64,000 bases of DNA, taken from assembly GCA_026874595.1 (NCBI GenBank), contig CM049313.1, forward strand, positions 77,822,659 to 77,886,658, given 5' to 3'. A program made the position numbers and the translations under genes. Below are positions 1-12,000 of the stretch, one piece after another. Each line of letters opens with the position of its first letter. Position 1 is the stretch's first letter. This DNA is from Sipunculus nudus (taxonomy: Eukaryota; Annelida; Sipuncula; Golfingiida; Sipunculidae). The notes beneath the pieces are model-generated. The model did not search any database, was not told the origin of the DNA, and saw only the letters and a program-made list of their open reading frames with translations.

Positions 1-1650
1 GACAGATGGCTCCTGTGACCTTCACCTTTGACCTTGTGACCTCAACATTGATAGGGTTCTTCCACTCTTGGCAGGTGAACTATATGTGCAAGATGAAAGA
101 TCTGAGATGAATTGTTTGGCTGAAAATGGATCCACAATCTTTTTAAAGAGGTTTCCTGTGACCTTGACCTTTGACCTCATGACCCCAAAATCAATTCAGG
201 TCTTGCTTTTCCAATGGGTCAAATACAAGTCAAGTTTGAAATAAATACATCAATAAAAGAAGGAATTATCATCCGGAAACTAATTTTTGGACAGATGGCT
301 CCTGTGACCTTCACCTTTGACCTTGTGACCTCAAAATTGATAGGTTTCTTCCTCTCTTGGCAGGTGAACTATATGTCCAAGATGAAAGATCTGAGATGAA
401 ATGTTTGGCTGAAAATGCATCCACAATCTTTTTAAAGATGTGTCCTGTGATCTTGACCTTTGACCTCATAACCTCAAATTCAATTTGTGTCTTGCTTTTC
501 CAATGGGACATATATAAGTCAAGTTTGAAATCCATACATCAATAAAAGCAGAAATTATCATCCAGAAACTAATTTTTGGACGGATGGCTCCTGTGACCTT
601 CACCTTTGACCTTGTGACCTCAAAATAGATAGGGGTCTTCCACTCTTGGCAGGTGAACTATATGTGCAAGATGAAAGATCTGAGATGAATTGTTTGGCTG
701 AAAATGCATCCACAATCTTTTTAAAGACGTTTCCTGTGACCTTGACCTTTGACCTCATGACCCCAAAATCAATTCGGGTCTTGCTTTTCCAATGGGTCAA
801 ATACAAGTCAAGTTTGAAATCCATACATCAATAAAAGAAGGAATTATCATCAAGAAACTAATTTTTGGACAGATGGCTCCTGTGACCTTCACCTTTGATC
901 TTGTGACCTCAAAATTAATAGGGTTCTTCCTCTCTTGGCAGGTGAACTATATGTGCAAGATGAAAGATCTGAGATGAAATGTTTGGCTGAAAATGCATCC
1001 ACAATCTTTTTAAAGATGTCCTGTGACCTTGACCTTTGACCTCATGACCCCAAAATCAATTTGGGTCTTGCTTTTCTAAAGGGACATATACAAGTCAAGT
1101 TTGAAATCAATACATCAATAAAAGCAGGATTTATCATCCAGAAACTAATTTTTGGACAGATTGCTCCTGTGACCTTCACCTTTGACCTTGTGACCTCAAA
1201 ACTGATAGGGGTCTTCCCTTTATTGGCAGATGACTTACATGTGCAAGATGAAAGGTCTGAGATGAAATGTTTGGCTGAAAATGCATCCACAATCTTTTTA
1301 AAGATGTGTCCTGTGACCTTGACCTTTGACCTCATGACCCCTAAAATAAATTGGAGTCTTGCTTTTTCAATGGGACATATATAAGTCAAGTTTGAAATCA
1401 ATACATCAATAAAAGCAGGAAATATCATCCAGAAACTAATTTTTGGACAGATAGCTCCTGTGGCCTTGACCTTTGACCTTGTGACCCAAAAATTTATATG
1501 GATCATCAACTATTGGCAAGTGAGCTATATATTCAAGATGGAAGACCTAGGATGAAAGTTTGGCTTAAAATGCATCCACAGTATCTTTTAAAATGCCAGT
1601 CCAGTGACCTTGACCTTTGAACTCATGACCCTAGATCCTGTAGGGTTCTT
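1..1650. repeat. 289-bp satellite array (about 5.5 copies)
   Basis: Direct repeats of a unit of about 289 bp. The phrase gacagatggctcctgtgacc or a close variant starts at 1, 290, 579, 868, 1155 and 1446. Units are highly similar until about 1500, then decay. Each unit carries two TGACC-rich clusters (see findings). Open frames of 60-155 codons in both strands come from the repeat and are not genes. The array starts before the window. Confidence 0.93.
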
Positions 1651-2240
1651 ACTTTAGTGGTGGGCCATACATAAGTCATGTTTGAAATCCATATGGCTAT
1701 CAACACTGGAGATATCATAAGAGGTGTGTGATTTTCACCATATATGGCAATATTCAAGGTCAAGGCCACTATCATAGGAAAGGTCATGACCCCAATTTAA
1801 ATAAACATCATCCCATAACCCATACCTATGTATATGCATAATATAAAAGAAATCTGTCCATTAGTTTTTGACTTATAATGCTGACAGTACTGTAAGTTGG
1901 CAATTTTGGGGGTATTAAACTGCAGGAAAACAAGTAAAGAATAATAGGTTGCGCCACCAGTTTCTGGAACATGACAACCCTATCCATGATCTTCCATCAA
2001 CTTGATTTTGGGATAAATCCATGCAAGATTTCTTGAGATATTAAAGAATTTGTTTGATTTTCCCCAAAATTGGACCTATTCAAGGTCAAGGACATTCTCC
2101 TAGTAAAGGTCATGACCTTATTTTAAAATAGGCGTTGTCCTCTCACCCATATCTATACATATACCAAGTTTGGTAAAGTTCCGTGAAATATTTTTTGGGT
2201 TATCGCGCCAACAAGATTTATATGCGGCGGCGGCGGCACC
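1651..2240 (+). repeat. Dispersed repeat, two diverged copies
   Basis: Two related stretches, around 1740-1860 and 2040-2195, share 'attcaaggtcaagg', 'aaaggtcatgacc' and a following 'cccatacctatgtatat' type block. The same family occurs inside the P450 introns near 47,040-47,210 and 57,880-58,050. No coding potential is seen. Confidence 0.6.
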
Positions 2241-3865
2241 GGTATGAAAACATATCCCCCGACTTTGTCAGCAGGGTAGGTAAACTGCAAAACCTTAAAG
2301 AAAAGAAATGCAGAAAGCATCACTAAGAGTCTTGTAATCAAATAAAGCCATCCTAAATCCAGGTACAGACCCACATATTATCAGAACAAACACTTGCTGG
2401 TATATCTGATGATTTGTATAATAATATTCAGATATCTAGAAAACTAAGTTTATAGCTATGATTCCATGATATAAACTGCAAAATGTTCCATTCATTTTAT
2501 AAATCAGTAGCTAAACCTTAACACTTAACTCTCATAGTCTTAATGCCTGGCCAAAGCATTCCGGCAACAGTGTTTTTGTTATGCACTAATGATATATCCT
2601 TATCACTCCATGAGCTGATACAAAAGGGAGTCATATATTACAAGTGTCACTGACAATTATGGGTACACAGTGAGATGTACCAATTGTGAGTGCCATGGTT
2701 ATATATACAATAAAACAAGAAAATAGAGATGGTCTACAAAATAAGTTATTGTGAACATCCCTGACCTATGACCTTGGCCTTTTGCCCACATATCAACTGG
2801 ATTCTTTCTAAATGATGGGTAACTACTTACCACTTACATCTGGCCGGGTGTAATTACTTTGCAACCAATGAGTGAATAACTTAGACCTGCAACCTTTCAC
2901 CCCTAAGCATTGTATGAATCACTTAATCATATATATAAAAGCAGTTGTGTAAAACATCAGACCCTACTAAAATTTGTAATATTACGCATGGACATTAATT
3001 GAGGCTTATTTCTCAATTTTTTTTTCAAGTATATATTGTCACTTTCTCATTTCTTTTAAACCTCTCGTAAAAAAAAGTTTTTTTTTGCTGTAATCAATGG
3101 CTGAGTGAGTAATGTTGATCTCTATCAGGTGTACGCCTTAACAAGAAACGCCGTTCGGTCAGGTAAGATCAGTTTACTTCGAAGACTATTACTAAAATGA
3201 AATTTACAAAGGCACTAAAAAAAAACACACAACCTAACAAACACGGTTGCAAAAATTTTATGCATGTTTCGATCAGCTGTGGCCAGTAGAAACGATTTCC
3301 CTGTTTGCCAAACCCTGTCATGGTCACCACAAACTGATAAAATCACGCAATTTTTGCAGTACCAAACATCTGATTTATGGAGATCGTGTGTTAGACAACG
3401 TCAGTTGACGTTTCCAGTAAATGGACCCGCGTCATTTGCTTTATATACTCACGGTGCCACGGTCAGCGTAGCTGAAAATGATAAACACCAAAAGTGACAC
3501 GGTGTCAGTGAACATTTTCCCGCCAAAATAGTCATGGATGAAGTCACATAGGGTGAATTTTACTACAAACCTCTTATTGGCCCTCTGCTTATAACAATTG
3601 ACAGCTCCGCCAATTACAATATCGTTTGTGTGGGCCAGCCTGCCTAGGCATGTGTTTATGCAAATCAACATGGTTTAAACGCCCACATCAAATGGTGACA
3701 GTGTGAATATAAAAACAAGGCCTAATGCGAACCTGTGCAAAGTTTGGGAGTATGAATGGAGGTTTATTTTAAAAATTTAATATTGATCCTTTTAAGTCCT
3801 GCATATCTACCTAAGTCATTATGATTTCAGCAAAATGGACATTTCGTACCTGCAAGTTTCAGACT
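2241..3865. other. Intergenic, no recognised gene
   Basis: AT-rich sequence with short ORFs (for example 3264-3497 on + and 3441-3671 on -) that show no motif, no codon bias and no splice-flanked exon structure. I see nothing functional here. Confidence 0.5.
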
Positions 3866-3871
3866 AGGGTA

Positions 3872-4515
3872 TTTTAAAACTAGAATATGGGTAGTCGACA
3901 AGCGACTATGTGTATCCGCAGAAATCAGAGTGGAACAGGTGAAGTGAGGCATGGATTAAGTGGCAAGGGGAATAGAGTGAGGTGTGTTGCATATTAGCAT
4001 GGATGTCTGCAGCGTAAATGTGAATGTAGGTGGTGCCACCTGTCATAAAATCGAGAAAGCTGTCCAGGATGTATAAACCTGCAAAATTTCAGGTGGATAA
4101 GTCAAACCACTGCTGAGATATGAGTGACATTATCCCAAGGCAGATGAACAGATGGACGCTGTGCAAAAATGGTTGCAGGTGGCGCCACCATTTTTAGTGT
4201 ATGTTATAAAGCTATCAAAGTGCTACATTTGTGCAAAATTTTTAGCCTGATCAGTCAAACGGTTCCCGAGATATGTGGGTTTATGTGTGGAAACACACAA
4301 ATGGACACTGGGCAGCAAGAAAAGGTCAGTGGTCAACCAAAAATGAGGGCGCAGCAGTTCACATGTGATCTGATGATAAACCCGGTTCGCTTAAAATGCA
4401 AAAAATTTTTTTTCAAACAGTTGAAAGATATAGTTCCAATAATCTGGGAATTCTGCATCTGAACATTGTGTCTAGAAGTCTAGACGCTGTGTCTAGACGT
4501 CTAGACACATTGTCT
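3872..4515 (+). repeat. Family C repeat element (head 'actagaatatgggtagtcga')
   Basis: Starts with a head also found near 26,795 and 33,316, followed by a 'tatccgcagaaatca' block. It contains two internal GGTGG-NN-CCACC palindromes (4029-4040 and 4178-4189) in repeated 'gcaaaatttcagg...gataagtcaaaccactgctgagat' units. It ends near a cluster of TCTAGAC palindromes. Family C copies at 26,790 and 33,316 end in a GTATCCGC hairpin that is missing or decayed here. Confidence 0.6.
4488..4509. other. 22-bp perfect palindrome
   Basis: A perfect inverted repeat centred on ACGT (TCTAGACGTCTAGA core). A second, imperfect copy of the same TCTAGA...TCTAGAC motif lies just upstream at about 4467-4485. No known site is assigned. 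Confidence 0.8.
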
Positions 4516-4829
4516 TGACACCCCCTCCCCCGGGCCAGGTCAGTTGCCATGGTGATGTCTGGACCCCACCTGTTTGTGGAGGTCACCTGTACTGAGTGAC
4601 CTCTTGACTTGGGTGCTGAAACTCAGCATGTTGTCAAATCTGTTTTCAAATACAGAAAGCCTTTTTCAATTGGCTACAATGCTTTTTTAAAACTGTATTT
4701 ACCCAATCTATTCTTATAAAACTGGCAGAACCCTACCATAAAATGATTCTTGTAAAGTTTAAACCAATCAGCTGAACAGTTTCATCATAAATCAAGTGTA
4801 TAAGCTAGAAGAGTTTAAAATTTCATTTC

Positions 4830-5345
4830 TGCTTGTAAAAAACACATCAATGTAGGTGGCACCACCAATACCTCAAAATCAGATATGACATATGTGACAA
4901 ACATTGGTATAAAATTTGGTCATTATAGCTCTAGCCGTTTCTGAGATTTTAATTTTAGTGTGCTTTTTTATACAGATGACTAAGTTCAACCTCCTGTAAC
5001 TCGGCCAAAAATCTCCGAACTGGAACCATTCGAACAAACTTGAGAGAAACTGTTCCAGAGATCATTTCTGTTAAATATTGGAAAATTTGGCTGGACAGTT
5101 TCAGAGAAGAAGATTTTTAAAGCTTTTTTAGCTTTTTCCCTATAAAATCTAAGAAAATGCAGTTAGAAAAAAAATAAACTAAATCCGATAGAGTTTTTCA
5201 GATGACTGATTATTTGTAAAACATTTGGTGATGCTAGCTCCTGTCATTTTTGAGATAGCTATGGTTAACGTACAGACGACGCACGACACACGACGTACGA
5301 CGCCGCACCATCGCACAAGCTCACAGGTTCGCTAAAAAACTTTCA
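4830..5345 (+). repeat. Family D dispersed repeat with GACGAC-rich tail
   Basis: Contains GGTGGCACCACC at 4855-4866, then a block ('gtaactcggccaaaaat', 'gatcatttctgttaaatattgg') that recurs in opposite orientation at about 18,920-19,330. It ends in a simple 'acgacgcacgacacacgacg' tract (about 5270-5310) and 'ggttcgctaaaaa'. This is the same architecture as the ACGG-tailed elements further right, with a different core and tail. Confidence 0.6.
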
Positions 5346-6406
5346 TCAAATGTGACAGGGAAGAGCTTCCGCTTTATTTGTAGTCAAATCAGAACCTTTT
5401 CTAAATGCTCAATGTTTTTGCAGGTGGTTTTGCCCACTGTTTCGCCCAATAACGAGCATTGGTAGATTTTTTCCCTGGCATTTTTCTCCACTCGCGCACG
5501 TGTGTTCTGATCGTACTACGCATATAGGTACAATCAGACTAATTTTTATGGCTCAGATTAAACGATCGGCACCATCGGGAAATACCTTTTTATTATAGAA
5601 ATTAAGAGCATCTAAGAATAACCGAAAGGCTGTTTTTGAAGCACATGAAGGCGGATTTTTACCTGGCTAGATGCGTTTGCGGCAGATTATACCAACAAAA
5701 ATTATTTACAGACTAGTCAAATAAAATTCCTGCCGTTGTCGAAAATCTCGATCGGCTGGGTTAGCCCCAACACAGCTTTTTTTAAGGATGACCAGGTTAT
5801 ATGAAACATTTATGCAAACTTTATTCAATGGATATTAAATGTTGTTTGAAATGAAGTTTCAGCCTGGTTAAAAAAAGGTGGCATACGCGGTAAGCTTGGT
5901 TAAAATAAAAAAAAAACAAATGTTAACATTTCTCAGCCTACTAGCCAGTCGGGCTGAAAGAAACGAGATCGTACCAGTCCGCTGAATTTCACACTCGCAT
6001 TGGGCTAGCATTAAAATCAAACCCTGATATATTTTGATATGTATATTTAGTACTTTTACAGTTTTATGTTCCTTCTACCATATCACTATCACAAGGCTTT
6101 TTTGTACAGGTCATTCCCACAACTATGATTCTTACATACAGACCAGCAAAATATTTAATTTGGTAAATCAGCACTTTATTGTCAGCTCATTGTCAAAATG
6201 ATAATGGACATTACTGATTATCACACTAAAATTAGAGCATATATTCAAGGTCACTTTCCCCTGTCGGCTGTTTAGCCTGTGGACTCAACTGCCAGCACTC
6301 TGCTGGCTGTTTAGTCACTTCCATTGTATCATAGTTGTGGATTCCACAAGAAGCCACTGGGTTGAACTTAGAGGCTCTGAAACTTGAAAGTAACTCTGGG
6401 TGAGTA
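5346..6406. other. Intergenic, no recognised feature
   Basis: No ORF of note, no RNA gene and no tandem repeat. Nothing could be assigned. Confidence 0.5.
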
Positions 6407-7050
6407 CCGTAAAATCTCCACTTAAAACAGCGGTTTAATCAAGAAATTAAGAATCTTGAAATCAGGTTGATTTCCTGAAAGCACTGTGCGGTTTATACAA
6501 GAAGGGTTTCCTGAATATCTTCCTGACAGACATCGTTTTTGGGCCGGCGAGTTGTCGATAATATTGCAACTTTCCAGAAAATGGAATTTTCATCAAAAAT
6601 TAAGATTTAAAATATTACTTTTAGAATTAAAATATACAGTGACTTGAAATGGATCAGCAGAATATTTTTTTCCAAAATATATTGACAAATCAGTAGCAAA
6701 CAAGAATACAGCACGGAATATAAAATCTGTATAAACAGGCAGAGGTTTACCGGCCCTTATGTCTTCCCAAATTCATGCTTGAGTGACCCTGCAAAAAAGT
6801 GTTATGATGTGTTTAAATAAAATGCCCAAGGAATTTTAAAGTGGACAGGAATGACCGAGTCACAACCTAGGCGTGTTCATTTCTAGATGATAGCTTGTGT
6901 CTTTTGTCAAATAATTCCGTAGTGAAAGTTGGTGCAGTTTTAAAGGGGGGTTCTCAGTATTTCAGCCCCTCGCAGTGTCTGACCTGGAATTTCAGCGAAG
7001 TCTGGGTGCGGTTTTAATCGGAAGTGCGGTTTTAAGTGGAGATTTTTCGG
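6407..7050. mobile_element. Short non-autonomous TIR element with TA target duplication
   Basis: The left end, ccgtaaaatctccacttaaa, and the reverse complement of the right end, ccgaaaaatctccacttaaa, match at 19 of 20 positions. The element is flanked by TA at 6405-6406 and 7051-7052. It is about 644 bp and has no transposase ORF, so it is MITE-like. The TA duplication would fit a Tc1/mariner-type mobiliser, but the superfamily is not settled by what I can see. Confidence 0.72.
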
Positions 7051-7052
7051 TA

Positions 7053-9009
7053 ATATTATAACATAAAAGTATCTTTTGGTTAGAACAGCCTTGAGTCGGC
7101 TGGGTAATTCTATCTTCGCTCCCAAGCTGCCATGACGTAGACTGACAGTTAATAAGATGTGAAGAAGACTTGAATGAAATGTCACTTGACCTTCACTACA
7201 AGTGTTCTTCAGATAACTTAATTATCGCTCACAGTAAATCTGGATTTTCTGTAAGCCATTGTATTATCTGCATTTGTTACGATTTATTTGGAGTCAATAT
7301 GTGCTTAGTAATAAGTCAGGGTGAGAATGTTAGGTTAAATAAGGTTTTACGAGCAATTATTCACAAACTCCTCCGTCTCCCATGCCATACTTACTGTTGG
7401 GGTCAAGGCCACACAAAATAAATTACCGGAAACACTATAAACTTAACCGAAAGTTACAAATAAAATTATTTGCCTATACTCAAAAGTCATCTCAGTTTTC
7501 TATTATAAAGTCAACACAATATACGAGTTAAATAATGCTGATAAATCTTTCTTATTATTTCATAAAACATGTCTTGCGGAAGATTTAGAAGGGGTCAGCA
7601 TGATTTATAGATGTCGCCACTAGTTCTGTCAGCAACCCATTTGTTTACATCATGGCGTCCTGAGAACTGCTGTTTTTGCCAAATAGGTGAACTGCCAACT
7701 TGCCCAGGTACTGAGATTATGATATGAAAACAGTAAACTTAAATTTGGATTGTGATTGGTTCATATAACGAACCTTTTAATAAAATTAATTTAACATATA
7801 TCATCAACAGTATTCTTTTATATTTCAATGTTAGTTTTTACTGTTGTGTTGATCTTGAAGTTGAAGTTAAATATTGTTCAGTCAAGTTAAAATGACATTA
7901 TATAAGAAATAACTGGTAAAACTAACAGTATCAATATATTAATATTGTCTTGTAATTACAGTGACGGTTGATTTTAATTACCAATTATAATTCTTATCTC
8001 ATGTATATTGTCTGTATATTTGTAATTGTAATTCTATATACAGTAAATCTAATATTCCAAATATGTTTGCACTACTTAGGAACTTGGGCTTCAGCCTAAC
8101 AACAATAGGATATGCATGAAGTCATACTGCTACTTGCATCTTAATTTTGCAACTTATTTTTATCTGCCACTTACAATTTCCTCCATAAAATAAATCCTAA
8201 ACATCATAACGTAAGTCCGTAAACACTCATAGTCATAACTTCGTCCAGACAGTGCGAACCTACAGTCTCTCTGAAGCCAGCGTTCTATAGTAGCCACATT
8301 CATTTATTTAAAAAAAGAAAGAAACCAAGGATTATTCATAAAATCTAAAATATTGACACAGGTATGGATATTTTCTCGAATTCCCTCATTTGACATCCCA
8401 TCATCCCACTTTCCGAGTCATTACAGAAATGCCAATACTAAATTTTCAGTTTTAAGCCTTTTTTCTTTGAAATCGATTTGAAATTAAATTTTTATTCTGT
8501 AACAAAATTTTTATTATGGATAGCCATAGAAGGTGACAAGCTATTGATGCAAAGAATTTTATAAACTGACCATACCAAAGTCATATATTTATTAGAAGAT
8601 TTACAGCATTTTGTATGCAAATTGACCATAGTTTGATTCAGTCAGTGCAGATTGACATGTGCAGTAATAATATTAATAGTATGGATACAACAAATAGACA
8701 AGTTTTTGAGTTTTAAAAGCCCTCTGACTGGCAGATGCTACATTATAAATACAACATAAATATAAAAATCAACTAAAGTGAATTTATTTTACAATGAAAT
8801 GAGAATAAGCAAAAATTGAATGCTTGTAAAATGTCTTATTTGAGAACAAAGCATGAATTTGCATTATCCATATATCCTTTAGGAGTTGTGGTGAAATGTT
8901 GCATTATAAGTAATATACCTGGTTTTACCCATTCTCTTATCCAACACTCAATCATAAACTATCTGTGAGCTCATTATTTTTCAATTTTAATTAGATATAG
9001 TCTTCCACA
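7053..9009 (+). other. Upstream region of the FAM81A-like gene; possible 5' UTR exon
   Basis: Mostly AT-rich with no conserved ORF. Around 7610-7710 the base composition changes and a possible donor (cccag/gtactgag) lies near 7710, so a non-coding first exon could sit here and splice to an acceptor ending 'aattttaattag' just before the start codon at 9010. This is inference; no promoter element is convincing. Confidence 0.25.
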
Positions 9010-12000
9010 ATGGCCTATGCAAGTCCTGGTGGTCAGTCCAGGCTGCCTGCGCTGGGCCCGCCAGGGTCTCCCAGCAACATGCAGATCACACCACGTGCTG
9101 CAAATTCACGGCTGGAGCTGCTAGAAGATCGGCTGTCACAGCAAGAAAGGACCACACAAAACCTGCTAGACAGGGCATACAGGATCAAGGAGGACATTAT
9201 AGACAGTGCTAACTTTACACACGGAACCTGGCAGGATGAGAAACGTGCTCGATCACTGCTGCAGGAACACATAGGAACAATCACAGAGGTGGTACGCAAA
9301 CTCAGCCGTGATATCCAGGTAAAATAAGTCTGCATGCTCAAAACAAAACAAAGGCAAATTCCTGTTCTTTGTATATTATGGGTAAATATTTTCTAATAGT
9401 AACCATTTGGAGATGACTCATCTGATAAATCCATCTTTAAGATTTATGTTATTCAATATGATTCATGTAACTAAACCTTTGTCATTTTACTGCACTCATA
9501 AAAATTGCCTTTATGATTGAGTGTTAAATTTGTTAGGTGTCAGTTTGAAAGAAGAAAAAATATTGTCAAAGTTTTAATGTGAAGAAGTGAATATTTAGAA
9601 TTGTCATCCTTCTACTGAATGCGACTGCACTAAATAGCTTTCATTGGAGTGCACTCTATCAATAAATTTAGACCAATTATCATTAGAACAACATATACAT
9701 CAATTCCTTTATTAATTAGTTATTTTCATTGTATAATGTAGTATTAAATTTATTACTAATAGTATAAAGCCTGGACAGCTGAGTGGAATAACGCTTGGCC
9801 TTCTTTGCTGGTGACTTGGCTATGAGAGTGCCGTGGGTTGTACTGGCCCGTCCATGGTCTGAGATTTTGTCTGGGTTCTCCTGTTTCCTCCACCCTTACA
9901 GACTATCAAGCCCCAACAGCTGAGCCATGGAGAGTGACGAGTATTAGTTATTGTAACTAGTTGAACAATCCATGTAAAATAAATAAAGTTCATAATTATA
10001 AATGAGACAATTATAAATTTTAAATCAAATTATTTAATTAAATAAACTGTATCCAATATGCTGCCTTTAGAACTGTCTTCCATGAATCTCCTAATACTTA
10101 TAAAGGAATCAGTTTTAACCCTGTGTTCCATGGGAGTATAGTCTATTCCATTCCTTGTGTCCTCCTGTTATTGCTATAGATAAACACTTTTATTAGTTAC
10201 ATTTCAAGGGAACAAAGGTTAATAAAGGGGAGGAGATTAAAGTTTTATTGAGGTTTGTAAATACCTACCTTACACCTTAATTATTTGGAAAGAAAATTAT
10301 GTAAAAATATGAGAAATCAGTCTACATTTTTAAACCTTGTCAGCCCCACATATGGCAGTCAAGGCCATTGGTCACATGCAAAAACAGCCTCTGTTGACAG
10401 CTGCTGATTGGATGATGTCATATGAACACTCTAAAAATACAACCAGCCAAAACAGAGAAGACTACTCATGCAGTGACACATCTAATCTTTCAGATTATTG
10501 TAAAGAGTCCAAAAAATTGTGAAATATAAACTGGAGATCCATTGTGAAATTCTTGATTGCTATTTCAAGCCGTCACTTCCACATCCAGTTTTTCCTAGGA
10601 AGTTATTGAAAAAATATAATCTTTAAAGAAATTTGTATTAAAAACCAGTGGACACTCAATCAGGTCAAACAGAGGATAGTGTTCCTTAAATTCAGACCGA
10701 AGCATCAGTCTGTGTCAGACATAATGTTAAACCTAAGTAATTTTTTTCTTATGGCAGACTATTGAAGATCAGATGAGAAACAAAGACAACTATGTGGAAG
10801 GAACATCAAATGCTGTGAAGAATCTTGAGGTGCACCATGTGGCAGGTCTGACGGACCTGAGGGGTCGGGTCGCTCGCTGTGATGCCTCCATCTCCAGGCT
10901 GTCTGCTGATTTAAAGGGCTGTTTCGACAGCATCAAGACTCTGAACCAGCAACAACAGGAGAACCAAACCAAAGGCCTGGATCGCATCAGGGATCTAGAT
11001 GTCAGGGTATGATTTATAAAATTCTCATATACTGTATCAGTGCTAAAATGATAACATGAAGGGATCATATACTGTATAAATAATATACTCCTTTGTATAG
11101 AATGTTCACATGGCTGTCAGATGTTAATTGAATCATTGTATTTTGTTACAAAGCTCAGTAGCTCTGCTTTCACAGTGAAGGTATCATGGCAATTAAATGC
11201 ATTAATAATTAAGAGCATTCAGTTCTGCATGGGTGTGGAATACTTTTAAATGGGACTGAATATTAATGAAACCTGGCCTTGCTAAATAAATCTGGATTGC
11301 ATTTTACTTTGAGATGGTATCAAACATTGCTTGTAGACATATGTAAAACTGATCATTGTTCAACCCAGCTTCAGACACCAGGCGACTGCTGTCCACTGAT
11401 GAAGAGACACATATTGTCATAATTTATCAAGTTCCTTGTTTTAATAACAGTGTAGTTTGCTTATTAAATATGGGGGAAAATTGGGACTTGGCAGCATGCA
11501 CACTTGCACAATTTAAGGAAATAAAACAATACTGTTTTACTGAAATAAAATTTAGAGTCTTAACCTTCAAACACCAAACTGCAATTATGTTTAAATGAGA
11601 AATATTATTGAAAGGTTCACACCAGGCTAGGAAGGATGGCTGCTCCTTAACAGTGATTGGCTATACACCTGGGTGGCAGACATTATCATAAACCGGTCCT
11701 GGGTTTATATAAAGCAATACCCTTGCTGCCCTCTGCTTCTATAGGGCCCACTGGTCAGATCCAAAAGAGGAAGAATCCCTGCCTGCTCAAAGTTTTATCC
11801 CGGCTGCAGAGAGCAGGATAAAATACCCACTGCCTTGAAATTGGCTATAATGGTTAGTGATGGCCAGGGCATCTCTTTAATGACTGATAATCTCTTTAAT
11901 GATTAATAAGTTTTAATGCCTCGCCACCTGGCCAACTGTGATAGGTCAAAATGCAGGAATGCTACAAGAGAATTACTCATAATTTCTCCATACAATTTTT

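Noticed and set aside
1042-1509. 155-codon minus-strand ORF and its + strand counterparts in the first 1.5 kb
   Set aside because: They lie entirely in the 289-bp satellite and repeat with it; the unit length is not a multiple of three and no protein motif is present.
9768-9995. Functional tRNA gene
   Set aside because: A- and B-box-like motifs are present but no cloverleaf can be drawn; the A-rich tail and central block fit a SINE.
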